Of a DNA stretch of 64,000 nt, positions 44,955 to 58,500 are shown piece by piece. Every line of letters starts with the position of its first letter. Within the stretch, counting starts at the first letter, position 1. Under the pieces are notes generated by a model that worked only from the letters and a program-made list of their open reading frames with translations, was not told the origin of the DNA and made no database searches. The translations under genes were made by a program, and so were the position numbers. This DNA is from Sporothrix humicola (Eukaryota; Ascomycota; Sordariomycetes; Ophiostomatales; Ophiostomataceae): positions 361,314 through 425,313 of the forward strand of contig WNYE01000026.1 in assembly GCA_021396245.1 (NCBI GenBank), given 5' to 3'.

Positions 44955-47900
44955 CACTGGTCGCCGATCTTTTGATCACCATTGGACTTGGAGTGCACTT
45001 GCACTGAGGGTAGGATACATTTGGGCCTGCAAGGCGTGGAGGACGTTGAAGGACACTATTGGAAGGAAGGATATTGCATGGGGGAAGAACTGTCTGGATG
45101 TAATGGATCTGTGACGAATCTGTCTGGAGGAATGATACTATGAATGGCATGTACGTACGAACTGTACGACAGAACAATATGTACTCGGTCGACGGTCGAC
45201 GAGCATATGTAATTATGATACGATCTAGCAAGATCTCTTTGATACCAAAAACCACTGGACTGGGCAGCAAGCCCTGGGCAAAGCCATCAATAAAACAACA
45301 AACAAACAAACAAAAGAAAGAACTAAAGTGAATGTCAGAGATCTAGCTTGCAGTGTTGTGAGGCACAAAATTGCACTGGCCAATGAGTGACGATGTGATG
45401 CACGGGTTCCTGCGTTGAAGGAGTGCTGTACGACTTGATGTAGATGTGATGTCGATGTGATGTTGATGATGACCACTGGCCATAGGCCACGTTGGAGCAC
45501 AGATACACACTTTACACACCTTGTCCATCAGCTTGGGACCATTGGAGGAACGAGAACGTCGGTGGGTGAAAAGATCATAGATCGCGATCTATCTTGGTGT
45601 TTGCGTTGGCCTGTTCTCGATTTGTTTCTTGTTTCTTGATCTTGGTTCGTTTCTTGTTCTTTTTTAGAAACAGACTCGTATGCACAGTCTTTTTTTTCTT
45701 CTTTTTTCGGATCGCCGCAACTTCAAAGATCAAACGACGGCGAGGACAGCGTAATGTAAACTAGCAATAGGTGAGGGACAAGCGAGGAAGAAGCGAGAGC
45801 GATGGACAGGAGAACAGACGATGCCCGGACCGCAAAGGACCGCCATCCTCACCGAGCCTGAGAATAGACGTTGAAAAAGGAGAAGAGATACTCGCAACAA
45901 CTTCTGAAAGCGGGAATAGAGAGGCGGCCACACATAAAGGCGTACCAAAGCGTTCAAAAAGGACTCAAAAGTACCAGTGCGTGCAGTGGTGCCGTGGGCC
46001 ACCCGAAGACGCCACATCGACTATTGAAAATCGCGAAACTCACTGGCTCACGGGCAGACGGGGAACGGACGCCGCTCGAGCCTCTTCACTCGGTGATCTT
46101 ATTTTTTTCGTCCTCAACTCTCGACACTGCATATCTTGACCCGACAGAACAAGACCCGACAAACAACCGACGCCTTTCTGCCCTGTGCACTCGCTAACAG
46201 TTCTCCACCTCAACCAGACGATGCACGCTGTGCTTTAGTAAAGAGAAGCAGATCACAGAGAAGGCTAGCAAGACTTTGGAGTGAAGTGCAATTACTGTAT
46301 GGCACGACATTGAGGCTGCATCGAATGTTTTCGACGACACGCAAAATCAGTAACAAGACGCAGCCTCGGCAGCACCTTGCCCATTGTTGTTCTCGACGGA
46401 TTCTCAACGGCAAATACCATCCATCCCCACGTTGCCTTGAGCAATTGCATTACTTTTTGTTTGACAATCTTTTAATAAATCGTTTACCCCATCCTCAACC
46501 CCTTGTTATCTCTTGTCAAATTGTCAAATGACCTTGCATTGGTCGCCGAGGAAGGCGGGAAAAAGAGAGAGAGAAAAGAAAAGAAAGGCTTGACAGAAGG
46601 CGGTGGGAAAAGAAAGTAAACGAGTAGGAGAATAGGAAAATAGGAGGCAGCGGGCTCGTCAAGGAGGACCAAAGACGAGGAAAGCGCCGACAAGGAGGCA
46701 AAGATTAATGCCAAAATGACAAAATGACAATGTGACAATGTGACAGAAAGCCGAGTGAAATCAGAGTGAAATGGAGTGAAATGGAGAGAAATCCAAAAAT
46801 CCGCAGCAGATCGTTGCCGGTTCCGGGCAAGATTGTCGGTGGACGGGCCGGGGTTTGGGGAGGAGTCCAGGAAGGAGACGAGGGAAACGACAACGGGGTC
46901 TTGTCATTGCGACTCTGCGAACCGCCGTGTCCGCAGGCCCCAGCCAGCAAAGTGGCCATTCAACCTGAACCCCCGTCGGATGACGAATTCCCTCGCCCAT
47001 GTCCGGAGTAGCGGTGGAGAGAGGAGGAGGAAGAGGATACACGGTAAGAAGGAGAAGGTGAACATCAAGAGGAACACAACGGCGAACGCGTCAAAACGTA
47101 GAATGGCATTCTGTCAAGTGCTGCAGTGTTGCGACGACACTCGAGGTTGCAGCACAAGAGGACCACAAGGCAGTTTGATCGTCTGGCGCCCTTCCTTCGC
47201 GTCTTTTGCTCGCTGGATGTCCACTATTTTTTTGTGAGCTCGCAACGCACAGATGATAACAAAAGAGGGCCCTCTTTGGCGCCAGAGAGCAGAGACCCTT
47301 CTTTTTATTACTGTGTATTTTTAACGTATTAATACTCCGTAATCAAGTATTTCTGGGATCCAGCGGGAGAGTCGACCGCTTGGATTCTGACATGTTTCTA
47401 TTTTCAACTTTGCCTGTCCAGGTCCAGGATGGCATTGAGCACCTGGAAAAAGACAGGAAGAGGACCAGTTCTCACCCCTATTCGTATCTATCACCGCCTA
47501 TCTGACTCGGACTGGACTCGAATCGAATCGAAGCACACCATAATCATATGCAGGTCCCTCGGCAGAGACGGAGACGACGCGTACCTGTCTTTGGCCGATT
47601 CTGGGAGAGGCAGATGCAGTCCGACATACAGAAACAGCGCAAACGCATACGCCAATACAAACCCAACGCAAACCCACCGTATGCATGCACTCCTGGACCA
47701 GTGCTACAGAGTTTCTTAATATCTGCAGGTGGTGAGGAGGTGAGGTGCAGGTGAGCGACACGTAGTAGAATAATTGATTAAAAAGTCTTTTTTAAAAAAA
47801 CACAAAGACAGGAAAAAAACCGGGCTTGAAACGCAGCTGTCCGCCGGCCGGGCCACGGTGCATATGTCTGCTGCATGTCTGCAGTGCAACCGTCGAGGAG

Positions 47901-50900
47901 GAAGGACGATAAAAGAAAGCGCAGAAAAACCTCATGCTGTGATCTTGGGAGTGTTTTAACATTAGACGTCGTATCTCCCCTATCGTCACGTTCTCGAGCA
48001 AAATCTTAAACAGGGCCTGGCCAGTGTCTTGTTTCTTCTTTTTGCGTTCTTTCTTATTCTTTTGGGCCACTATCTTTTGTCAAGTGTTTGGTTCGGGTTA
48101 TGCAGCTGCAGCAGGGAACAGGAAACAAGACGACTCTCAACAACCTTCGTCGATGCATCCTGGGATCTACGGTGAACGTTAAAGTACTCCTAAAAAGCAA
48201 AGCATCCCTCGGTCCTCGAGGATCCATCCTGTCGGATGCGGCGGTGACAGCCTTCAAGGAGCAAACTATCCGTCGGATGCCGGGCACTGCTTGTCGGCTT
48301 CTTTCTTCTTATTTGCAAAGTAAGGAGTAGTGGAGAGGATGGCATAGTAAATTTCGATCCTGTTCTAGCCATCTCACTTTACGACGTAGGGCCAAGAGAC
48401 GTTATGCCATCTCCATGGCGTCCATATCCCGAGCATAATAATCAAAATCCCACAATCCCATCAAATTTTTGCCGTAATAAACTTGCCTTTCAAATCTTAT
48501 GTCGTATTTGCCTGGACGAGACTAGCCGGGGTATACTTTGACTGCAAAGAGAGCGAGACAAAAAGAGACAGGAGAAGAGAACGTCTTCATCAAACTTGGA
48601 AACGGTATTTTGTGAGGAAGACGAAAAAGGGACAAACACGGTAAAGAGGACAAGAACTTGCCCACAAGAGTCCCAGAAAAAAGAAAGCATCGCGAGAGAC
48701 GAGAGAGACTACCACGACAAAAGAGGGAAAGAGCCAAAGAGCCAAAATAAAAGACGGGGGACCCGGAAGATGGAGATGAATTGCCCCCAAAGTTGAGAGG
48801 CGAAGAGAGGCGAGGATATGAAAAGACAGTAAAGATGGACCGCCCAGGCTACCGAAGCTGCCAAACTTACCAGGAAAGGCTCAGAAAAGCTCAGAAAATC
48901 CACCAAAAGTTACCAGGACCCTGGCGGTCCCAGAGAGCTCATCTCGCCCGGTAATCAACCAGCCGCCGATCGCAGCACAAAAGAGGAAAGGCCTTGTGAC
49001 TGGGGGATGAAATTGTAGAGGACGTGACGAAGAAAAGAGACAAGAAAAGAGGAGAAGCAAGACAAAAGGAAACGGCGATGGAGAGGAGAGAGGAGAGAGG
49101 AGACGAGAAAAAGAAAGTAAACAAAAGAAAAGAAAACGGGCGAGAAAGTACGGCCGAAAAGAAAGTCCATCGCAACGGCTGCCAATGCAAAAGACCGGTC
49201 ATTTTGGTTTCTTTCTCTACGTTGCTTCTTTTGTGTTCCCCCCGTTATTGGCCTATTGTCCCCCCCATATATTTCTCGGGATAGACGCGGGTAGAAATAG
49301 ACAGCTTCGTTTCAGGTTGGCCTCTGCCGGGTCCAGGTCAGTGCTAAAATAGATTAACAGCAGACCGAAAGCGCACTTAAAAGGCACTGAAAGCCCGAGT
49401 GCAATTCCCAGTAAAATAAGAGCGACAGGGGTCCCTGGCAAGAAAGACAGTTAGTGAACACAGCAAGCTTGGACAACTTAACGCCTCTTCTTAGGACGTA
49501 GACGACGATCAGAGATATCACATCAGTATGGCTTCTTTTCCGTTCTTTTGGTATCCGGCAGTGATTACAAGCGAGGAAGAAGGAGTTTGTGCGAAGAAAA
49601 GGAGAAGTAGACAAAAGAAGAAAACGAAAAGAGAAAAGACTGGAAGACTTGATATATGAGGCTAGGATATTAACGAGCTCATGGACGATCTTCTCGAACG
49701 CGAGAAGCCGACACGAACATGGTATCTCAGACATTGTGAGGAGCCCAGAAAGGAGCTCAGAGACTTTCTCAGACACTCTGGGGTATCTGCAGTGCAATTG
49801 TACTATGGATTGTTGTCTCGACTCTTTCTTTTTGTTTCTTTTTTTCTTATGTCTTTCCTTCTTTCAATGTCTCGCTCTCACACAGCTAATCTCCGTCGGT
49901 TCTCGTTTCTTGTCCCACTGTCTCGTGTGTTTCGATGGCTCTTTGTCTCATTATTCGTCTTGGCCCTCGTGGATGTGTCTCGCTTTTCTCCTGTCTTACA
50001 TTTTGTGTGTTCTTTTCTTCTGATTTTCTTCTTTTTCTTTCCCTAATTTGCACCACTCAAAAATACGTGCAACGGGCGACGGCCACACAATACACAGACA
50101 CAAGACACAAGACCGCCGCCAAGCTGTCTCCAACGTGTAACGGAGTCAAAAAGTGAGAAAGGGGCTGGTGAAGAAGAAACCAAAGGAAGACAAAAAGAAA
50201 GAAAAAAGAAGAAAAGAAGACAGCCACGAAAGTAAACAATCATTTAGTGACGCCTACAAGGCGCCATACGTTAGCGCCTAAAACCGCTGTAATATATTCG
50301 CCAGCGACTTACACGTTCCGGATGGCAGCCGAGCTGCCGCCCTCCAAGACCAAGAAAGGGTCAAGGCGTCGCGGTACAGGTTTCTGCATATTGCCATTGC
50401 CAGCCTCGCGACCAAAACGTGCTCTTGTTTCTCGGAAAATATGAAATATATTGATTTCGTTATTAACATGTAATATACAGCCTCTTCAGCACGCACCTTC
50501 CTGTGATATTGACAATTGTTTACTTTTGGGCTTGTGCCCCTTTAGTGTAGCGAGGTAGCGCCTTCCGTTGTCGTTGTTAATTCGTGGTTGCCGTTTCGGC
50601 TGCTGTCCGGGTGACGACAGATTTCTGCGGCAGGAACGACAGGTCGTGCGATCGCTCTTGCCTCTCACGATATTCCACATTCTGAATCTCACATCGCAGG
50701 CTTTTCGCCCATTGCTCTTTCCTTTCTTCTCCTCCTTCCCTGCAGTCGTACGGAGTACAGGAACACGTGTAGGGGTGCGACTTCCTTCTAGATAAAGTTG
50801 CACAGCAGATAGCCGGTCCAAAATGTAGTAAAAGTTGAGACGCCCACAAAAACGTCGATCCCTCTCTCCTTCCCACGTAAAAACGAGGCAAAAAAGTGTG

Positions 50901-52005
50901 AAAAGCACGAAGAAGCCCCCCAAAAGCAAACATCCTGGAGACTTCAGAGACGCCAAAGACAACATTTTCTGTCAGGAAGAGAGAAGAAAGAAAAGATCAA
51001 AACCTCAGGACCGCCCACGTTCCGCCCTCGTGTCCTCTTACCAAACTTTGCCCATCTCTGGTTCACCTTTCTCGCCTTGTCGACGTCCTTCTATTTCCTC
51101 TGTTGCCTTTCGTTCCCTTCTTTCGTTCTATTTTGGTTCTTCTGTTGCTTTCAGTCTGTCATTTCCTTCTTTTTGCCCTTCTGTTGCCTTCTTTTGCTCT
51201 TCTCGCCCTTGCGGGTTCCACCGCCAACAACACATCGCCCACAGTATACTCACAGACTCCATCCACACCACCACACCGACTGTGTGAACGACTGACCGAC
51301 CGACCAGAAAAGTACGATCACAAAAACGACAGTACGACAGTACAGAGTACGGAGTACATACGATCATCTTGCGAACAGACGGCACACTCCTCCCAGTTGC
51401 ACAGCTTTACCCCTGATCAACGAACGAGCACAGTCAATCGCCCAATTCAGCCAATCAAGCTTGCTGAGACCGCCTATCCTCAGCAGCTCGTCAACGCGTG
51501 GGCGCGTATCTGCAGCGCTTTTTTCATCTTTTTTCTCTCGTCTTTTGGGGATCGACAACGCGGGACCGAGGGGGCGGCAGACGAGAAACAGCTTTTGCAT
51601 TGGAGAAACGAGCTGAAGAAACAAAACATTTGAACGGACGAAACGAGAAGCAAGAAACAAGAAAACGACGACCGACAACGGACATCGACGACTCGAAATT
51701 CGACATTCGAAATTGAAGTTGAAGAGACACCTGACCATATCGGCTTTGCACTTTTACGAATCCAGTCAAGTCAGGCACTCTTCTCCAATTTCGAGAGGTT
51801 CACCACACCAACTTCCCTCGACTTACACCCTGGTCAGTCTATCAGTCCATCACCGCTACCCGCCTGGTTTGCAGGTCTGCCCCGTCAAAAAACGGGGCAG
51901 CCAAGAACCGAAAATCGAAAAAGGGAGAAAAAAAGACAAGAAGAAGAGAGACAGCAAAAGGAAAGAATAAAAGATTTGCTTACAAAATAGGAATTACAGG
52001 TCAAG
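44955..52005. other. Longest intergenic region (7.1 kb), no gene seen
   Basis: No ORF with protein-family features on either strand. Plus strand is purine-rich at about 46540-46700 and 48540-49160, a pattern that elsewhere in the window marks leaders of minus-strand genes, yet no minus-strand gene follows. It turns CT-rich at about 50680-51200, the presumed promoter/leader region of the gene starting at 52006. TACGGAGTA or its complement occurs at 47333, 50749 and 51348, and ACGTCGTAT at 47966. Confidence 0.55.
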
Positions 52006-52506
52006 ATGCAGACGCTCGAGCACCACGACGGCCATTCCACTGGGTGTGCTGCCGATAGCAGATGCTCCGTGCTGAAGATGGGCGTCGAGACCGAGACCAA
52101 GACCGTTGAAGCCAAGGCCAAGAGCTTTGAAGACGACACAATCATGGACCCTTCAGAATCGAAACTACAAAACACAGAAGCACAACAACCAACAGACAGC
52201 GTCATCGCCACCGCCGAGGTCGAGACGGACAGGATTGCCGCTGAAAGGATCACTGACAGTGACAGCAACAGGACTGACAAGGAAAACGACAAGGAATCCG
52301 AAAAAGACAGGCCTGCCACTGCAACCTCAAAAACAACCACCGTCACTCTCAATCCCAGTCCCACCAGTCCTGATTTGGATGATGTTCAAGAGGGCGTTGA
52401 CACTGCCGGGGTCCAGGACGGGGATCCTGGTAGCTTCACAGAGTCTGGATCCACAACATCCAGCGCCAGCAACAGCTCCAACTCAGGTACAGAAACAGAA
52501 ACGGAA

Positions 52507-52539
<33 letters not shown>

Positions 52540-55500
52540 AGAACCAGCACAATCTCAACCGGCACGGCCAGGGATCTCTTGTTGCGTTCGTCTCTTGTCC
52601 TGGATTCTGAGAGTGCTGCTTCATCGCCTTTCTCGCCTGCTTTTGCTACCGTCTCTCCCTCTTTCCCATCGTCTTTTCTTCCCTCACGTCCCCTCCTCTC
52701 CACTTCTGCCTCTTCACCCGCAACGTTCACTCTCTCCGCCGCTCCGCCGCCAAAGAGATACGCGCGTGTTCCTCCGCCTATCCAGATCGGCGGCAAGCTT
52801 CGCAACAGCACGGCCTTTTTGCTGTCGCCTTCCCCTCCCCAGTCTGCCCTCCTGTCTCCCTCCTCGGGCTCAGGGACGCTCTTTTCGTCACCGTCCACGT
52901 TGTCAGACTCGCCCTCTTCTTCTCTCTTTACCAACACTGCCTCGGCGGCAGAAACTAGAGCGTCGTCCTCATCATCTTCTTCCTCCTCTCGCACACTCAC
53001 AACGTCAGCTATCGGCCCACACAACGACGGCAATAACGCCAGCAACAACAACGCCAACAACGTCAACCGCGTGAACATTGGCTTCGACATTGACGACGTC
53101 GACGACGACAGAGCCGCAAGCTTCTTCCGTGCAACGTCCGACTCCGTCTTTAGTCCAACATCGCCAACCTTGCCCGCTTGGCCTGTCAAAGACGAGGGTG
53201 TCCACGACGACGACGACACCGACGTCCACAACGACACGGCTTCGTGCCACGAGCTGGAGTTTGCATCTCCCAAGAAACACATAAACATCCGGCCCGTCCA
53301 CGGCCGCTCTCTGTCTGCCGGCTATAGCAGCACTATCAGCACCATGACTGCCTCTGCAGTGACGCGGGGCGTCGTCGCCAACAGAAACGCAGATGACAAC
53401 CTGCTCCGTGCCTCCAACGACAGCAACATCAACAACAACAGCCGCTGGCGTCCGGCCACGGCCAAGAGCGCACGGGATGCCGACCGCGCTCGCAGACGGT
53501 CGCCGAGCCCGCTCTTCAACCCCTTTGCCCGTGTCTCGCGGCGGGGCGACGACAGCAATTCTTCAGAAAGTCGTCAGAAAATGCGCGCCAGCACGAGCAA
53601 CGGCCGACGGCCCAGCTACAGCCGGCGCGGCTCGCTGTCGTCAGGCGGTGCGCCGCCGCCATTGACCCGTGAGGAGTTTGAGGCTCTTCCCGTAGCCATC
53701 CAACGCAAGGTGAGTTCAGTCGTCTCTTTTTCCAACATCCTTTTCCTTCCTGCAAGCAAGCAAGTGCAAGAAAGATATCAAAAATCATATGCACGAAGCA
53801 GCCACACTTTCAGCCTCAGACTCAGCCCTTTCCATCACATCCGAACATGATGAGTATGACGGGATATGACGAGTCGTGAGAACAAGTGTGGCTCATTTCT
53901 TTTCTTCTTCCTTTTCTCCATCTGGCCTTTTTCTTTTTCTCACTCTTCATCGCCAATCCCATCCTCCATTTCCATCCTTGTGATGCATCACATTGCACCG
54001 TTGGCAATTGTCCAATTCTGGCCAATTCCAATCATCCAATCCGATCGGCCATTGGCCATTGGCCAGCGTTGCAGCACTCGCTGCATGTCCATCAACGCCA
54101 GGCGCCTCATCACGTCGCGCTTTTCGCTTTCCCCAATTCTCTTAGCAGAGCGGCAAGCGGACGGTGCCACGATCCAATGAGAGCTGTGAGATGGCCCCCA
54201 TTCACACTTCACACTGCATATCCATCACACCCAGCCTTGACAAGTCAGTCCCACAGTCACCAAGTTCCCAAAGTTGAGGAACACAACAAAAAGATGCGCG
54301 ATATGCGATATGCATGAGGGGGGTAGTGAGTGGTGAGTGGTGAAGATTTGAAATGAGCATAAGGAGCAAAATGAGCGAGTGAGATGGGGAAAGGAAGAGG
54401 AAAACAATGGACGAGTGGGAGATGAGAAAGAGGGCAAGACAACAAGACCAAAAGAGGACGCAGGAACGATGAGAGAAAAACAAGTCGACGCCATTTCCCT
54501 CACCAACCAATGCGAGGGGAGAGTTGGACAATCAGTCCATGTTAGTCAAGGTCGAGAACGCGGCAGCCACCAACAGACAACAGACACGAACGACAGATGA
54601 CAAGGACAGTGACAGGAACAGGAAGGATGAACGACAAGACGAGCAACAAAGGATATACCCACGACAGACCAAAACGGCAATCGGCTAAAGGCGCCAACCG
54701 CATTGCATTTGTGCATTCGTGCATTTGTGTGTGCATGAGTTGTCAGCGACAGCCTTTCCCTTTTTGTCTTTCGTCTTTTGTTGTTCACCTCGATCGAGCC
54801 CACACTCGGGCCACCAAATATCGCTTGCTCGATATCGCTCACTGTCGTCTGTTGTCTGTTTTGTCGTCTGTTCCTGCCCTGTGGCTTGCTCGTTCTCGGC
54901 GTATTTCCGTCTTTATGTCTCATTGTCTTTTGTCTTTTCCCTCTGCTTTTTTTGTCCTTTGCCTCTACCGCTGCATGTCTCTCACATCGCTGCATGTCTC
55001 GCTCTGTCTTGCGCTATCTCGCACATCATGTCCATCCCGCGCATCGCGAACATCCTTGGTCTGCACCCTGCACATCCTTCACCTCGTTTAGCACCTCCGG
55101 GAGTTCTCTTTCCCTCTCTTTTTCTCTTTTTCTCTTCTCTTTTTTCTCCCTTCACTGGCGGTGAGATGCTGCATCTGGAACCGACGATCACTGCCATTGC
55201 CTGCCACTCAGTTTGACAGATGCAGCTGGCTTGGGTCACCATTTCCCTTTTGGTCATTCACACTTTTCTTGACATTTTCTTTTTATCTTTTTCATCTTCT
55301 TATTCTTCCACCACACCAATGCAAGGTCCACGCAAACGACCCCCAATAGACCCAGTGGTTGCAGTGCCAAAAAGAGCAAATCGAGCAAAAAGAGGGAAAG
55401 AGCGCGTTAGAGCGCCTTGGGACCCAGCGACCTGCATATGCAGTGGTCGGGGTTGTGCATTGGTGCCTTTTGGCCGTTTTGGTGGCTGCCAGTGGCTGCC

Positions 55501-58500
55501 AGTCTGCAGTTTGACAGTGTTTTGGTGTGCGCCAATGCCTGCCAGCCTGCCAGTGTGCCTGTGCGTCCGTTAGCAAACGCCAGTGCGGGCGCTGCGCTAT
55601 TGTGCCTGTGCCTGTGCTAAAAAGGTGCTGGGGGGCCTTGACCTGGCGCTGGGACGCCCTAAAGCCAACTGGGCTACGGGGGTTTTCATGGGGGCCTGGT
55701 GCAGTCTGACGGGTCTGATGGGGCCCTGAACGGGTTTACGGGCAACTGGGCCCTGCCCCTTTTTGCCAACTGCCCCTTATCCGCTCTCCACTTTTCCCTT
55801 TTGCTCTTTCCCTCTTTTGCCCAAGCTGGGTCAAGCTCCCCAGTCGCTCTTGCCTGTTCCTGTGCTCGTGTCTGGCTCCTCCCCTCTCCACAGTCGGCGA
55901 CCTATTTTCGCTTTTGGCACTTTGCTCCTTTGAGCTCTCTGCTCTCTACTCTCGTCTCTCGATCACTCCATCACTCCATTACACTTTTGTTTTCTCGACA
56001 GCCCTTCTTCCTTTTTATGCCCGACAGTCGTCGTCCTCCATCTGGGCTGTCTTTCACCAGGCATCTTTTTGTCTTTTTGTCTCGATCTCCCTCATTTGGG
56101 CGGGCATCACCATCACAAGCTTCATTCTTTGAGGTCTCTTTTGAGCTCTCTTTTGGAGCTCTGCCTTTATCTCCTTTTTCGAGATCCCCTATCTCGCCTT
56201 CACCTCTCCTGAAAGACGACGCATATTCCCTCACATTCCATATCTTCTTCCACAGTCAAAGGTATATCCTCCCATCCTTTTTGCAAAAGACTTTCGATAT
56301 TTCCACACACCCTCAAAATATCGTCTCTTCTCAACTTCCGCACACCCCGGCCACTTTTCTGTTCTTGTCTCCCCTCCTCTCTGGCCTCCTGTTCCTGCAT
56401 AACTCCTCCTTCACACGGAGCACTGCAACTGCACACTGCAACAAACTGCAACTGCCTGCAACTCGCCTGCCAGATACAGGTACGCCGCCGCACGGAAACC
56501 GAAGTGCATTGTGCATTGCCCTTGCCCTTTTTCTGCTCTCGACTTTCCTCTTTTGAGCTGCTCTCTGGGTCTCCATTCTGAGCTGTCTCTCACTCCATAA
56601 TACCTGCACACCTCCCACCCTCGCCCCTCCTCAGCCTTTCGTCTTTTTTGCTTTTTCTGTCTTTTCTGGCTGTCGTCTTTTTGTCTTACTTTTGCCTTTG
56701 ACCAACAGTCGATCGTTCTTTCTAGCGTTGTTGTCTTGTCCCTGGCTGAACAAAGTACGGTTCCATATATTGCATTCATCTCCCTGCTCCTCTTTTACTT
56801 TCTTACATCCAACGGCCTTTCTTATTTCTCATCTCTCCCTCTCGGCCTATTTTCTCTCTCCCTCCATTCCGTCATCCGCCCACTCGGATCCTCCAAGGAT
56901 CTCATCACATATTTCAACGTCTTTCTAGTCTTTTCACTTGCTTGCTTGCTACCTTTCACACATTCTCTCAACTCGATCTTCATGATCTCCATCGTCCATT
57001 CCAAGCATAAAGACTAAAGACTAAACGTTACTTTAGTACTTCTCCACTCTCGAACGGCTTCGCTTTGCCCAGGGATCCAGCACCATCGACGGCATATATC
57101 AACACTACGACGCCATCTCCACAGAGAACGTCAAAAACAAGAACAACAACTCGCCAAAATCCAGCACCCAACAACGCCGCAGAGCCCGCCAGGACCGCAT
57201 CGCCTCGGACAACATCACCACCCGTCTCCGCAAACGCTCGCTGCGCCTCGAGTCGTCGTCTTTGTTGTCTGCCACAACACCATCGCCCGCCATTGGTGAC
57301 GCCGTCGCGGACACGCTCTTCTACGCCAACCTGCCCGACAAGATCAAGAAGCGCGAGTTCACCCGTGAAGAGCAGGTCGCCCTCGCCGGTCAGCTCCGTG
57401 CTAGCGTCATCCTCGACGCCGCCGACGAGGCCATCTACAAGATCGGCCGCCGCGCGAGCATCACTCACCGCCTCATTGCTCCCGACATCACTGTGGACAC
57501 GCCCACTACCACCTCCTTCCGCCACAGCATGGAGACCATTCACAGCGCCAGCGATCCCCGGCTTGGCCTTGGCCGCCGGGACGCTCTCGGCCTGGAGGAT
57601 GTTGGACACAAGCGCATCAGCGGAGTGCCAGATGCCTTTTACGACAGCTTCCGGTGGTTGGAAGAGGAGGACGACCTCGACCTGAGTCTTATTCTTGACG
57701 ACTACCACTCAAATCTGCGGGATGCCCTGCCGTCTCCCAGCAAAGAGCGCGGCCCCTCCTTCCGCCGCCACCTCTCCATCTCCAAGATGCCCTTTAGCCG
57801 CCCATTGCCAGCCTCTGCCTCTGTCGGAAGCAACATGGGCTCTGTTACCACCACTACTCCTTCTACTACCAGCCGCCCTGCCACCAAGGACGAGGTCGCT
57901 CCTTCTACAAGGACAGCAAGATCGCCCAGCATTGGTGGTGGCAACGGCATGATGACCACGCCCTTCCCCAGCATGCCCTCCAGCACATTTTCTTCACCAA
58001 CGGGTGCCGGCTCACACCTGCGCCGCAAATCACGCACTCTGTCTCTCATCACGCCCAAGCAGCACGCCGTCCACGACTCGATTTCGAGTATCGACCCTGG
58101 CGCCGCTCACTACCAAGACCCCGAAGCCCGTCTCAAGCTCCGAGTCTACCTGGCCTCGCCGCAAAAGTTTGACGAGGCCATCGAGTTTGGTTTCCCCTCG
58201 ACAGAAGTCTTGTCGTCCATGTCCATGACGGGCGGCTCGCCGCCCATGGGCTCGTCGTCTGTGCTGTCGTCCACCGCGACAAAGGGCAACCGCAACTCGA
58301 CCGCCACGACGGCCGTCGAGAAGCGCCATACGCGCCGCAACACGCGGCAAAGCACGTCGGACGGGACCATGCGGACGTTCCTGGCCGACGACGACGATGA
58401 CGAGAATGATCATGACAAGACGGGTGGCGACGACGACGACATGACCAAGCTCGACAGCGACCTGGCATCCGTTCCCGACCCAGAGTCGCCCAAGACGCCC

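Noticed and set aside
44064..44957. 297-residue minus-strand ORF opposite the aminomutase
   Set aside because: It mirrors the exon of a well-supported gene. C/G third positions on the true strand keep the opposite frame open. It has no family features.
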